64,000 nucleotides of DNA from Setoptus koraiensis. Taxonomy: Eukaryota; Arthropoda. Under the pieces are notes generated by a model. It was not told the origin of the DNA. It saw nothing but the letters and a program-made list of their open reading frames with translations, and did no database searches. This document shows positions 31,450-44,200 of the stretch, in pieces (the stretch's first letter is position 1; each line of letters opens with the position of its first letter). The DNA is taken from positions 11,284,001 through 11,348,000 of the forward strand of contig CM106585.1 in assembly GCA_048013815.1 (NCBI GenBank), in the 5' to 3' direction. Both the position numbers and the translations under genes were made by a program.

Positions 31450-33156
31450 TTACATAGGACAGGCAAAATTTAACATTTGCGTGGGCGCCTGCATCATCTC
31501 AAATTGAACACCTTTCAAATTGGCCCTACTTAAATTGGCCTCATGCAAATCACTACCAGATAGATCACAATTCTCTAGATCGGCCCCAACCAAGACGGCG
31601 TTTCTGAGATCACAATTTTGAAGATTGGCGTTGTTTAAAGCGGCCTTCCTCAGGTCGGCGTAGGCCATCTGGCTGCCCTCGAGATTTGTGTTCTTCAAGT
31701 TAGCCCCTTCAAAGTAGGTGAAATTATGTCTGCCTGTCGCGGGTTCCTGTATGGATATGGCGCGCAAATTTGCACCCTCAAGGTTAGAATAGTTGAGCGT
31801 TGCGCCGCACAATTGGGCTCCCTCCAGGTTCGAATGAGACAGGTCTGCCCTCTCTGTTTGTGTTATATTATTAATTAATGTATAATTTAAATATATATTG
31901 AGAGGAAATAATTACAATAAGAGATTAGAGACAACGAATCAGCAAACAATTACGTGAACGGGTTACGACCATCACACAACAAGTCCATACAACAAGCCAT
32001 ACAACTTGTATGTATGATACAAGCTGGACACTGGTCGCCAAAAGTACGGAGGCGCGCCGCCTGTCGGCCAGGTACAGAGGCAAAACTTACCCAAATTGGC
32101 TTTGGATAGGTTGGCGCCCTTGAGGCAGGCGTTCTTGAGATTGGCGTATTTCAAATTGATGGCTCTCAAATCGAGCTTGGATAGATTTGCGCCGGCCAAA
32201 TTGAAGCCCTGAAAACGGAGCTCAGCCGTGGACGAGGTGGACATTATCGCCCGTATCACGTCCTGCCTTGTTAATGGCATCATTGTATCATCACTAGGCG
32301 TCTCCAATGCCCTGTTCGTTTTGTCTATCTCGGCCTCCAATATTGGAATAAGCGACGCTATCCCATAGAATTTGGCCTCCTCTAGAACGCCCTTAATATT
32401 TACATTGTGGTCAATAATACATTTGCCGTGTCTAAGATAATTGAGAATGGGCTCAAAATAGTTTGGGCTTCTATCTATCAGGTAGGCGCCAGTTTTGTCC
32501 ACTGGACTAGGCGCTATTTTGAACGGGCGCTGTCGCGTATTCCTAGTTGTTGATTGTTTGATTGACTTGACGTTGCTGTTGTTGCTGATGTTGTTGTTGC
32601 TGATGTTGTTGTTGTTGTTGTTGAATAGTATTGTTGAATTGGTGTTATTACTACTATTGCTATTAATGTGACTACTATTGCCATTGAGAATGGTCTCTTG
32701 TTTAGCTGAAAACCAGCGCTGTGGTTTGCTGTGGTTTATCAAAGTATCTGCGTTATTGATATCATCAAATGTATGGTTGTCGTTATCATTGTTGAAGCTA
32801 TTATCATCATCAAATTTGTTGTTGTTATCTATGTTGGATGCCGGTGGTTGGTCCGTATGATTATTATTAATAGTTAATTTCGTATTCTTGTTGCTACTAG
32901 TGGTGCCGTTTTGTTGACATTGGCCGTTAATCAAATCTGATGTACAATCGTCGTTGCTCATGTAATAATCTTGATTGTTGTCTACATGATGATGATGATT
33001 GTGGTCATTGTCACTGTCACTGTCGTCGTCGAGCATCATACTGAACATTTTTGCCAACATTGAGTCGGGTTCTTTGGCGCACAAGGTGGTTCTGGTGGTG
33101 GAAAATACGCGCCCTCCAACATTTAAATGTATCCATTCACCATGATGCCTGTCCAT
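31450..33156 (-). CDS. KCTD9: KCTD9: BTB plus pentapeptide-repeat protein
   Basis: In the family it is a Cullin-3 adaptor candidate. Two exons, 32091-33156 and 31450-31853, join across a 237-bp intron; the junction restores ANLERADLS as in human KCTD9. Unspliced elsewhere, it gives 489 aa. The BTB/T1 domain starts [18 protein letters not shown] (residues 8-25) and resumes at [19 protein letters not shown] (about 223-241). Between them is a roughly 175-residue Asp/Asn/His/Ser-rich insert. From about residue 315 there are A(N/D)LXX pentapeptide repeats, ending with the conserved [22 protein letters not shown] stretch. The KHA-like N-terminal domain of the human protein is not seen; an upstream exon may carry it. 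The insert has GT-AG ends in phase and may be an intron retained in frame (see findings). Confidence 0.94.
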
Positions 33157-34045
33157 GATGATGAAGTGAGCGCTGCCAATTATTGTATATAACTAATTTG
33201 TTTGTGTTTGATATTGTGATATTGATTGGATATCAATGGAATTGTGTGAGATTGTATATATGTGTGTGGGTGTGTGTATAATATTGTGTTATAATATTAT
33301 TATTACTATTACTATTACTGATCTAATGTAAAATTGGTTGTCTAGTAAAAGTGCAAGCGAGCGTGTATACAATATTGTGTGACACTCCAATCAATTGGGC
33401 ATAATAATATCAAAAAAATGTCTTATTTCCGTTCAACTCTTTTGCTATCGCCATCGCCACCACTGCTGTCGACACGGCCACTGATGCTACGGATAATGGT
33501 GCGGTATGTGACATGGTCGACATGCATGCAACATGACCACAAGATTGTGTCTGTCTAGTAATGATGATGATAATTATGCCAACAGTTCATCTAACACTTC
33601 GCGAGAGCAACGGGTAACAAACATTTCTCTCTCTCTCTGCGTGCGTGTGTGTTGTCGTTACAAGATTGTTGATGTAGACGATGATTTATCTCGACTCACA
33701 AGAAGCGACTGAAGAATTTACTTTTTGCTGCTGTGATGTGGTTATTACATAGTAAGCTGTGTGTGTGTGTGTTTTAATATTGTAATTATTGCTATTACGA
33801 TTACATATTATTAAATGCTCAGGAGCAACGGAGAAGGAGAAGCGTCTATTTTGTGACTATTACTATACAACTATTATAAACACACACACTCGCTCGCTCT
33901 CACAATATATGGGACAACAACAGCAACGCAACGCATAGCGAACAACTATTGACGTTCCTAACCACCAATACAAGCAAAACTAGCTTGCCAAAACTAAGCT
34001 TGACAGACTTAGCTTGGCAAGCTCATTTTAAGCTCTGCAAATGTG

Positions 34046-34158
34046 CCTGTGTGTGTGCGTGTGTGTCTGTGTGTGTGTGCGCCAAATCCACTGCATCTGT
34101 GCTGTCTGTGTGTGTGTGCGTGTGTGTGCGTGAGTGTGTGTGTGTGTGTGTGTGTGTG
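34046..34158. repeat. (GT)n microsatellite, interrupted
   Basis: About 110 bp of GT-rich repeat in two blocks. A matching AC-rich block follows at 34315-34414 on the same strand, so the two are inverted relative to each other. Confidence 0.9.
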
Positions 34159-34312
34159 CTAGCACTAGTACGATGCTAGTTCTGGCAAGCTAGTGGAGAG
34201 AGAGAGCAACGGAAAGTAGGTCATATGCACTATCATGTCTGTCACGCTCGTTACCTTCCGTTGTTGGTACGTGTGTCCATTGTGAGTGCCGTCTGTTACT
34301 CATGGACTCTCT

Positions 34313-34314
<2 letters not shown>

Positions 34315-34362
<48 letters not shown>

Positions 34363-34414
34363 CACACTCACACACGCACACGCACACACACACACGCACA
34401 CACACACACACACA
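34315..34414. repeat. (AC)n microsatellite
   Basis: About 100 bp of AC repeat with occasional G interruptions, inverted relative to the GT tract at 34046-34158. Confidence 0.92.
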
Positions 34415-34673
34415 GTAAATTTGCTGCTGCTGCTGCTGTCGTTTTTGATGTTGTGAGCTACTTCCACTAACACTTTTGGTCACAACAACAACAACAACAG
34501 CAACAACAACAACAATGCTCCTGTCAAATTATGTCCGATCGACTGAACAGAGTCGACCAGCCGCGGCACAGAACAGCCCGCTGCTGCGGACAATTCTGTG
34601 CCAGTTGCAGGCTTTGCGCTAGCTTACCAAAGCAAGCTAGTCACACAACACACAATCCATCATAGCACATCTA

Positions 34674-34769
34674 CGCACAATCTGACATGGGAGCGCACAA
34701 TCTGACATGGGAGCGCACAATCTGATGCAAGGGCGCACAATCTGACGTAAGAGCGCGCAATCTGGCAAG
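34674..34769. repeat. 20-bp tandem repeat
   Basis: About five units of 20 bp with the core cgcacaatctgacatgggag. The first two are identical and later units diverge. Confidence 0.9.
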
Positions 34770-34867
34770 GCTCTGTGCCAATGTGCCAGTTTTGGTGCTC
34801 ATGTCAGCACCGCTAGATAAAGTAGGTTAGTTCACCTTCAATTTTTCTGTTCACTTGCACACCTGAG

Positions 34868-34898
<31 letters not shown>

Positions 34899-35585
34899 AC
34901 GCACACGCACACACACACACACACGGACAAATACTGTATAATAGCGCGCGCCAAATCTCCAGTTATTTTGATGCGGCACAAGCAGCATGTTATGTAATCA
35001 TGTTAGTTAGTATCATTTATCTCATCATCTAATCTTATCTGTGTAGCAACAACAAACAGAGAAGATCTATATTTCCTTTGCAGAATTCATCATGGTCGCA
35101 ATCACTACAACACACGCCAGCGCTAACTAACTCTGAGTTAACTAACTATTAGTAACTGGCATTAACTAACGAACTCACAGTGAGTCAGTCTGTCAGTCTT
35201 GTCATTTCCGACACGATGAATCGAGCACCACACATTGCGCAACACAGTTGCCATAAGGTAAATGTATACATTGTATGCACTTACATTAATTACAAATATT
35301 AGTCTCTGTGGCTCGGTCACTGGAACTGGCTAAGTGCTTCTGCTCATGGTTGCATCGGAGAGTCACAATTGAGAGTTATCATGATATTTATATTTACCTG
35401 ACTGACCACTGTGGATATTCGTCTGGTCTCGATGTCTCGTGATGATACGACTCGCTTGATGCTCGCTTGCTGTTGGCTTGTTTGTTTGCAATTTGAAATT
35501 AGTTGTTCTAGTTGACGATGCGCTCTACACACATTCGTCTGATGATTTTCAACCGTCGATTTGTTGTCGGTGCAGTTGTTGTTGT

Positions 35586-35626
<41 letters not shown>

Positions 35627-36900
35627 CCGTCGGGGTATTCTTGCGACACTACTGAATGCTGTCGTGAATGTCATATCATCTTTTTGCAGCTAACACATTG
35701 CCACAAACTAGCAATAATGACGACAACTGGCTGACTGGTGAGCTAACTGGCAGCGATGATAAAATGATAAAATAATCAAATGAACAAAAATATTATCTGC
35801 TGATTGCAGTGATACTTTGCGTGCTGGTGCTGGTGGTCGTGGTGGTTGTCTGTTAACCTTGAACTTTTATCCACCCATTATAGCATTTAGATGGATAAAA
35901 GCGCCTGTGTACGTTCTGCTCGCCGACTCTTGAGTGCATCTATGTTTATGATATCTCTCCCTCTCGCTCTCTTTCCACAAATCCAAATGAATGTGGATTC
36001 AGATAAGAGGAAGCGGCAACATTTGGTTCAGTCTAAAGCATATCCACCGGACTTGTGCCAAGCACGCCATCATCAACCGACTAACCAAAATAAACACACA
36101 AACAGAGAGAGAGAGAGAGAGAGAGAGTTTGCGCATATTGCGCTAAGCCACTCTAAGCCACTGCCCACTTGAGCCCCATTTCAGCTCGCTGGCCCACTGG
36201 CTTGTCAATTTGGGCTAAGCAGCCTTTTACCTGCTTTTAGATAAGCCGAGATCAATAGCAACAGCAACAGCAACAATTGCAACTGGCTGCAACTGTAAGG
36301 CTGCAACAACTTTTTGATGCAGACCGTTGTTTGTCCGTTTGGACAACGCGCGTGAGTCACTGCTGCTTCACAGGTAAGATAAATATTGTGCAGCAGCTAT
36401 TATAGTCATTTGTTGTTGCATCGTCTCTACTGCCACTAGTACCGTTAGCTGTTACTACTACTACTACCCATTGCCACTACCACCAGTGCCACTACTAGAC
36501 CGGACAAGGCCAGTACAAGTTGTAAGCGTAAGCAATAGTTATGTAACAGTGATGGGGATTGCATCAATCAAACTGTGTGTGTCCGTTGGTGTTGTTGTCT
36601 AGCTAGCGTCGTCTCGGCTGCTAGAAACGGCAATTTTTACCGTTAATAATAGACTCATCAAGACAAGTGTGTGTGTGTGTGCTAGATACTACTACTACTT
36701 GTTGTTGTTGTTTTCGTAACTGTTTCGTTTCCATTTGAGCGGCCAGGAACAAGCCACTGATGCTGCTGCTGCTGCTGCAACCACTGTAACTGCTGAAACG
36801 GGCGCACTGTAACCTAATTTCTCTTTTCAGAGACCTCATTATTATTTCAATGCCGTGTCGTGTCTTCCAAATTGCCATTGCCGCTCCGACTCATCCAATC

Positions 36901-36956
36901 GAATCGGCTAGAATCGGCCAGAATCGGCCAGAGTCGGCCAGAATCGGCTAGGATCA
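36901..36956. repeat. 10-bp tandem repeat (gaatcggcca)n
   Basis: Five to six units of a 10-bp motif, alternating gaatcggcta and gaatcggcca forms. Confidence 0.88.
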
Positions 36957-37783
36957 GATTGGATACGATTGAAGCGATCGCGCTGAGTGTATCCGCTCGA
37001 GCAGTGCTGTCGTTGATGTTTGCCGTTCAGCATGCCCATCCAATGGATAATAATAGTCGCACTGTACTACTACATGACTGACTGTTGCTTGTGCTCCGTT
37101 GCGCTCATTGCTATGCAATCTAACTGAATTCAATGCCAATGCAACAATCCATACATTACGCAATGCTGACAAACAAGACAGGTAGACAGGTAAGATGCTG
37201 TTTATAACACTGCCTGTCTGTCTGTATGGCAGGCTGGCAGGCGGGCTAACAGACAAGCAGGCAGGAACTGAAAAGGAGTCGAGGAAACGAGTAGTCAACA
37301 GTTGCACCAACACACAATCAATAGAATGAAGAGTAATTGTAGACATGATAATGCTTGTAATTCTCATTGCAATGTACGCCGGTGATAGTGGCCGTATCGC
37401 CAACAGTAACAGACAACAGGTAACAGCAAGCTAGCAATAAAGAGTGAACACCTATTACATAACATCGTCGACATGATCGACGTTGACGTTGTCCATGCCA
37501 CAATTGGAACACTTTTTCATCGCAAGCTCTACTTTGTTGTTCCTTGAAAAGAGTTGCTCACCAGCCAACTTCTTTCTTATGTCGGCCGGCTTGACACAGG
37601 CCGGCGGTGTTCGCTTCACGATTATTATGTAATGCACACAATACATAATAGGCCAATTAGATAGACCCAACAAGCCATTATCTTCTCCATTTCTTCTGCT
37701 GTCGGCACAATATACCGTTGTGCAATCACGACGCTAGTTACTTGATGCTAGCGAACTGGGCTGTTGCTGAGCTCATTCCTTGA

Positions 37784-38038
37784 ATTGATATTTTTCACCA
37801 TGATCATGATCTTGCAAACGATGCAAAGGAGCAAAAACTGGCCCGCTTAAAGAGAGCCGCCTATAGGACCGATCTCATTTCGCTTGACTTTAGTAAAGAG
37901 AAAAATAAGAGCATAGAAAAAGGAAAAGATTTCGAAAAGAGCTCGTTATTATTAGGAAGCTCATCCGAAATAAACGACAAAAGTTTGGCGCGACGACTTG
38001 GTGATGTCACTTCAAGTTTATTCGTACAATTGGTCTAA
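37784..38038 (+). pseudogene. Orphan Sec20/BNIP1-like coding fragment
   Basis: An 84-codon open frame without a start codon, from just after an in-frame TGA to a TAA at 38036. It is strongly protein-like (Lys/Ser/Leu/Asp-rich, no low complexity). The part LARLKRAAYRTDLISLDF, then LLLGSS, then NDKSLARRLGDVTSSL aligns by eye with the central Sec20/BNIP1 core, in human LRHSFRKANL, ELLQGG and TKESLAQTSSTITESL. The SNARE motif and membrane anchor that should follow are absent, as is the N-terminal part. A 5'- and 3'-truncated gene copy, or an exon of an unassembled plus-strand gene, are both possible. The family link is my inference. Confidence 0.45.
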
Positions 38039-38258
38039 AGCGGCTTATAGAATTCAATTGGTTCTATGTCTTGGTCTGTATACATATGCGTGACTTACAC
38101 AACACACATTATGGCATTTGGTTAGTCGGATGTAGCGACGTTTGAGACATACACACTACAGTAGTCACTGATGGGTAGTGTGATAGTAATTAATATTTAC
38201 AAAGTTGGCCTACAACTTTTTCAATTATATATTATTTGATAATAATATTATTTTTATA

Positions 38259-41200
38259 TTATTTCTTAAAGAAACCACAATTATCTATGTGATGTCCAAA
38301 CATCTCACAATGATCACAATACGGCCTTGGTGTGGCCGGCCTCCTCAGTGATTGAAAGTATCTATTTGATGTGGGTCCGATGTCCTCATGGTGATCGTGA
38401 TGACGACCGTTATTCTCGTAACGATTCAGCGATTGAGCTGACTCATACAATGGCTTAGCGCTACCGGGACCACCACCACTAATTGTTAGGTGTGACATTT
38501 TGTTGCTGCTATTGTTGTTATTTGGCGTAGTGGCATACTTGTTACAATTGTCAGTATAATGCAAATCGAATCTTTCGCAATAGTCGCAGTACATTCGTTT
38601 TTGTCTCGCCAATAAACGTTTTATTTCTTTTGATTTCGCATCAAAGTCCTCTAAATTCATTTCCTCTAGTGTGGCCACTCGTGCTTTCATCTCATCACAT
38701 TTCTTTTGCATATCAACGATAACAGAATTCAAGAATTCTATTTGCGTTTCATATTCTTCGCGCTCGCCTAATGTCATCTGCGAGTGCGATTGTCCCATCT
38801 TAGCTCTATTGTGGCCTAGTGTTTGCGATCCAAGAGGTTGTGGCGATGAAGATGTGGACACTGGCGTTGCCGAATGATGAATAAATTTAGTTGATACTTG
38901 AGATCCTCTGCCAGTGGTTATGTCCGATGACATCTCTAATCGTTGCTGTTGATTTTGCTCACGCTCCTCGGCTAATTTACATTTGGCCTCCTCGGCCTCT
39001 GTCTTTAGTTTCTCTAGCTTGCCTTGCATATTGTCTAATTCCTTCTCCAACAAATGAACTCTACTCTGTAGATCTTCCCGTTCCTTCCTATTACTCGTCT
39101 CTAAATCGACAAGATTTTGATCGTTTTCCTCTTCCAACAGACGCAATTTATCACTCTTTTGCTTCAATTGATCCATTGATTGCTTGTACAATTCATTTAT
39201 ATGTTTACATTCAGCCTCCAGCTCTTTGTACTGGTCGCCTTTGTTTCGAATCAGTTGCTGTTGATCTCTTTCCTGCTCGTCCAGTTCCTTCAGTAACCTT
39301 TGTGACTCTTGCTTATATCTGGAGTTTTCCTCTTTCAGTTGTTGACACTCCTTACGTAAACTCTCCATGCCAGTTCGCAGTTCTTTAGTCACCTGGTCAC
39401 TATCACGTTGCGTCTGACGTTGTATCTGATCCAATTGACTCTTATGATCCTCTAACAATCGCTTGCAATCGTCCAACTCATGACGCAGTGTCTCAATAAT
39501 GTCATTGCGCGATTCAATATATTTCTCTCTAATGTCGAGGTCAGCTTTGAGACGGTCTCGTTCCAGCTGGAGATCGTTGCTTTGATTTTTCAGCGTCCTC
39601 AAATCCTGCTTGTGTGTTTGCAAATCATGTCTCAATTGAGAGTTTTCTTTTTCACTCTGCGATAACCTATTTGCAAATGTGTCGCGATCTTGGTCAAGAT
39701 TGTTTGATTGTCGACTAATTTGATCAGTCAAATCGTCCAGTTGCTGCTGCAGATCCTGCAACTCTTGACGTAAAGCCTCCACTTGGTCTTTGTAATCTGC
39801 GTTCTCTTGTTTCAATTGACCATTCTCCTTTTTGAGCTCGCAGTTCTGTTCTTGTTGCTCCTTCAAGTTGCCTTCCAACTCATCGATCTCCTCTCTCAAC
39901 TTGGAACACTTGCTAATGGCCTCACTCAGTTCCTCAGTAGCTCGTATCAATTGTTGCGAATTCTCTGCTGAGCTCTTCATCAATTCTTTCACTGTATCCT
40001 CGGAATTTCTATTCTGCTCCAATAGATCTTGACAACGTCGCGCCAATTCTTGGTTGTTGCTGTCCACCTCCGATGAGCGTGTATCGAGTTTTTGCTTGAG
40101 TACATCTAGTTCACGTTTGTTGCAATCAAGTTCGGCCTCGCGATCAATGAGTTGATCTTTCAAGTCTCTTATTTCCATTTGTAATCGAACAATTTCATCT
40201 TGTGGTGTAGGCGTGGACACGAGGGTCGGAATAGGCGAAGTGGGAGTGTTTGCCGATGAGCCTCTTCTTGCCAAGCTCAATTTATTGTGGAGAACTTCAA
40301 CGTCCTTCTTCTTGGACAATGACAATTGTTCAAGTTTCTCTTCGGCGTTCCTCAGATCGTTGCGAAGTTTACGCACTTGTTTCTCGTACACTTGATTCTC
40401 CTCCAATTTTGTTGCTAATTTAGTTTCGCTTGCCTTTAGCTCGAGATTAATGTCGTCAATTTTCTTGAGATGTCTATCGTTTCTTTCCGTTTCTGTCTTG
40501 AGGTTTCTCTCAATGTCCACCACGCGCGTCTGTAGATTTTTCACCTCGTTCTTTCGCATCTCCAAAGAAGTTCGCAACTGTATTAGTTGCTCATCTCTAG
40601 CTACGATTTGCTCCTTCAAAACGGCAATCTCCTTCTCATATTTTGCCTTTGTTGTTGCAGAACGATCCAATTTGGACGCAGACGATGAAGCTAGCGACAG
40701 TTGGCTACCCGGCATGGACTGATCCATGTTTGACGCGTATGATTGGTTAAGCAATGATTGCTCCATTTGTGACAAGCGTCTATCCTTGTCTTGAAGTTGT
40801 TGTTCAAGGTCACCTTTGAGCACCTCCAATTCGTCAAATTTAAATTGTGTCTCGCCATGAAATTGTTTCTCTTTGTCGAGATCATCTTGTAACTTCTTGT
40901 TCTCGTCCTCCAATTCTTGGCTGAGTCGCTTTAATTCTAGAATTTCATCATCGGCCTCGTTGGTCATACGCGACCTGTCTAGGTCGGCCTGAGTCAGTCG
41001 TTCCTCCAACTCTTCCAATCGACGATGTAATCGACTGTTTTCCTCTCTTTCGCTATCTCGCTCCTTTGTCAACAAATCAATTTGTTGATCTTTATCGCGT
41101 AATGCCATTGAATTTGAAGATGAACCAGTTTTATTAGCACCGTTTGTTGATGTGATGGGGGCCATTTTGGTTATGGTTGATGGCGGCGGATTTAATGGCA

Positions 41201-44200
41201 ATTTGAATGCCGATAGAGTTGTTGTTGGTTGCTTGCTGTCGTTATTTTTGTAAGAGCTGTAGGTTGTATGCAAATTGGATGTGCTTCGAACAGGTAGCTT
41301 GCTAGTGGTGCTAGGTGCGCCACTCAAATGGCTTGATGTCGATCTGATTGAGCTGACAGATGAAACGGAATCGCGCGAATCACTTCGATTTAATTTAAAT
41401 GGTGTATTGATATTATTTCTACTTGATGTATTACTACTTGATGTCAGGCCACCCTTGTTAAATTGCTCCTGCAATTTCGATGTAAGCTTTTGTATTTTTG
41501 TAACTGGTGCAAATAGGCCATAATTGGGCTCACATTTAAAGTATCGCTTGCCAGCTACAGAGCCATCATTTTTACCTAGTGGCTCCTCTAATTCAACACC
41601 GGCCCAAACACCAGCGCCAAAGTCTGTATTGCCTAGGTATCTTAAAGTGGCAGGCTTTAAACCAATGCTGGAGTTAACAAGTACTCGTTGATTCAATTTA
41701 AATTGATAATGATTCAATATTGATTGCTGTTGTTTCTGTTGATTCTCGATGTCTCCCAACAAGTTTTGACTCAACGGCGCCACTTTAGACGCTGATAACA
41801 GCGATGACTTCGTGGGCGCTATTAATTTGTTTTGGTTAGTCTTAGTACTATTGTTTTTGTTTGTTTGTTGGTCTTGCAAAGACGATTGAGCTCTACGTAA
41901 TCTACTAAACGATGTAGAGGATGAGGACGACGATGATGCGGCCGATGAAGAAGTTAAAGAGTTTATAGAACCCAACGCCATAACTGGCTTGCCTGTTGCT
42001 GACTTGCCGCCCGTTTCTAATTCACCACTTGTTGTTACGGACGATGATTTCAATTGGTTGTCTGAGGTTGTTTGCCTATCACTGTTGCTGGCTCCTCCTT
42101 GTTGCTGTTGTTGTTTCACTGTTGTTGTTGTAGTAGCTGAGTTGGTAATTCGTTTAGGTCGAACAAATACTCCATGCTTTGGCTTGCAATTGAAGTATCT
42201 TACACCATCTGTTAATTGGAATGCAAATTGATAGGATTAATTAGATAAAATCACTAATGTATCTAGTATCATTGGATTGGTCTTCTCAGTAATCACACAA
42301 TGGTCAACTTTTTTTAAACGATTTCTTCAATGGTGCAACATCATTTACGAATGTCAACACAACAAATAGCGGCCATTGAGGGCGATAATGAACAATGAAT
42401 GAGAATTTATGGCGGCATTACGAATAACTTGCTGAGCCCATTGAGTCTCTTAACTATTAATCTGTCTCAATATCTCTCTCTCTCCCTTGTTGAGAACGTA
42501 TAAATAATGCACTCACAGGTTTCGTTGTTAGTGATGATGATGATCTGACTTGTGGGGATAAACAACACAAACAAGTGTTGAGCCGTTTCAGCGGTTCCAA
42601 TGAAGGACGCCAACGCAAATTTGGAAATGTGTTCTCAAATGAAAAATGTGCTCGCTCGCTCTATAGTTATCTAGTTGAGTCAGTCGCAAACTTTGCAGTT
42701 CAAAGAGAATATTTTTTTTTTCTCTATCTCTTCTCAAACATGCTCAGTTTAGTCTTACACACTAGGCCTTACCGACTAAACAACAACTAATTCACCTGAT
42801 CACATCACGTCTGGATGAAGTCGATCATGCTCACCAAAATGTGCACAGTTCAATTTCGGGCAGCAAATTTTCGCAAGACAACAGTTGTAATTTGCTGTTG
42901 AAGCTGAAATTGAAACTGATTAAAATGAGTGAGTAAGTGTTGAAAAGCAGTGGATACTTTTCATTATTGTAAATGAACTTCCAATAAACAACAACAAATT
43001 CATCCAGTGATTCATGTAATGTACACTTGTTTCCAATGTTGTGCAACTAGAAGAAAATGGTCGTGCCAAATCAAAGAATGGACGTGACTATTTAACTCTT
43101 ATTCACTATCCTCGAATGAACTGTGCTGTTGTTTTTATTGATCTAATAATTATTGTTATTATTTGCGCTTCACTTACCATCACATTCATCAATCGCGTCT
43201 ACTGTCACTTGGTGCGACACAATATACAAAGCAATAGAATAGGTTCAGTGTGCCCCACTTGGTGTAGTGGAAATATATGAGGTCAACAAGACAGTGATCG
43301 CTCTTTTGAGCTCCCAAATCCGCAGACGATTATACATACATACATTGTATGATACTCACTAGTGCAAAAACTAATTTATTGCGCGACACCATATACCAGA
43401 GAATAAATTGGCAGCAATTTTCATTTCATTTCAGCTTTCTTAGTTGCGAAATGACGAGTGCAACGTTATCGAAGAGCAGTCATGTTGTTCCGATTCGTTT
43501 TATATACATAATTCATACTCTCTTCGACGAGATGTACCACTCTGGGCCTTTTTTAGCAGTTGTCAACTGGATAAGACAATTGATTACATAATTTTAGTGA
43601 CGATTCTCTCATCACAACGCACATGCTGAGAGACACATCGATCAACTGACATGTAAACACAACAATGTGTGCACTAGTATACAATGTAAATCTAGAAAAA
43701 CATGTCGAAAAGAGAATTATTCTAATTTATAGATTCAATTAGTTGCTGGGGGCAATGTACCAGCCAGTAACTATATTATGGAGGACAGTATTTTTTGACA
43801 GGTAGCATCAACGATTATATTTTTGTTTTAGTCAAAAGGGTGTTGTCAAATTCATACACACAACAATAAGTGAGCTATTTCGTTGTGCATATATATATAA
43901 GCGAACGACGCAGATCGAAGGACCGGATGTAACAAGAAAGCCATCAAAAATATCAGATGCCATAAACGAAAATGCATCTGGCCAACACTGGAAATGCATT
44001 CATTTGTAATGGTTGGCGATGCCAATTCATTACATTGCTTTATTAGTCTAGGCATCAGATAAAAATTAGATCGTTTCAAATCAATCTGGACATATTATTA
44101 TATTGTGCTTTTTTTTTTGCTAACAACTAAAGGAAAGCAAGTCTAAAATGTCCAAGCAACACACATTTTGCACCAACAGTATCGCTCAATCTAGACCAAT

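Larger units (their letters stand above)
33157..38258. other. 5.1-kb repeat-rich spacer between KCTD9 and CLIP
   Basis: It holds the KCTD9 upstream region and the CLIP 3' flank. It is rich in GT/AC and trinucleotide repeats. Candidate coding pieces are a minus-strand phase 0-0 exon-like frame at 35398-35658 and the plus-strand Sec20-like frame at 37784-38038. No complete gene could be assembled here. Confidence 0.5.

Noticed and set aside
34190-34483. Cys/Val-rich and Thr/His-rich frames
   Set aside because: Translations of GT/AC repeats.
37455-37673. Minus-strand frame with CSNCGMDNVNVDH and a possible donor
   Set aside because: No ATG at the opening and no acceptor or partner exon found; not enough to call a gene.
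38671-41523. Several plus-strand frames of 60-165 codons
   Set aside because: Antisense shadows of the long CLIP coiled-coil exon.
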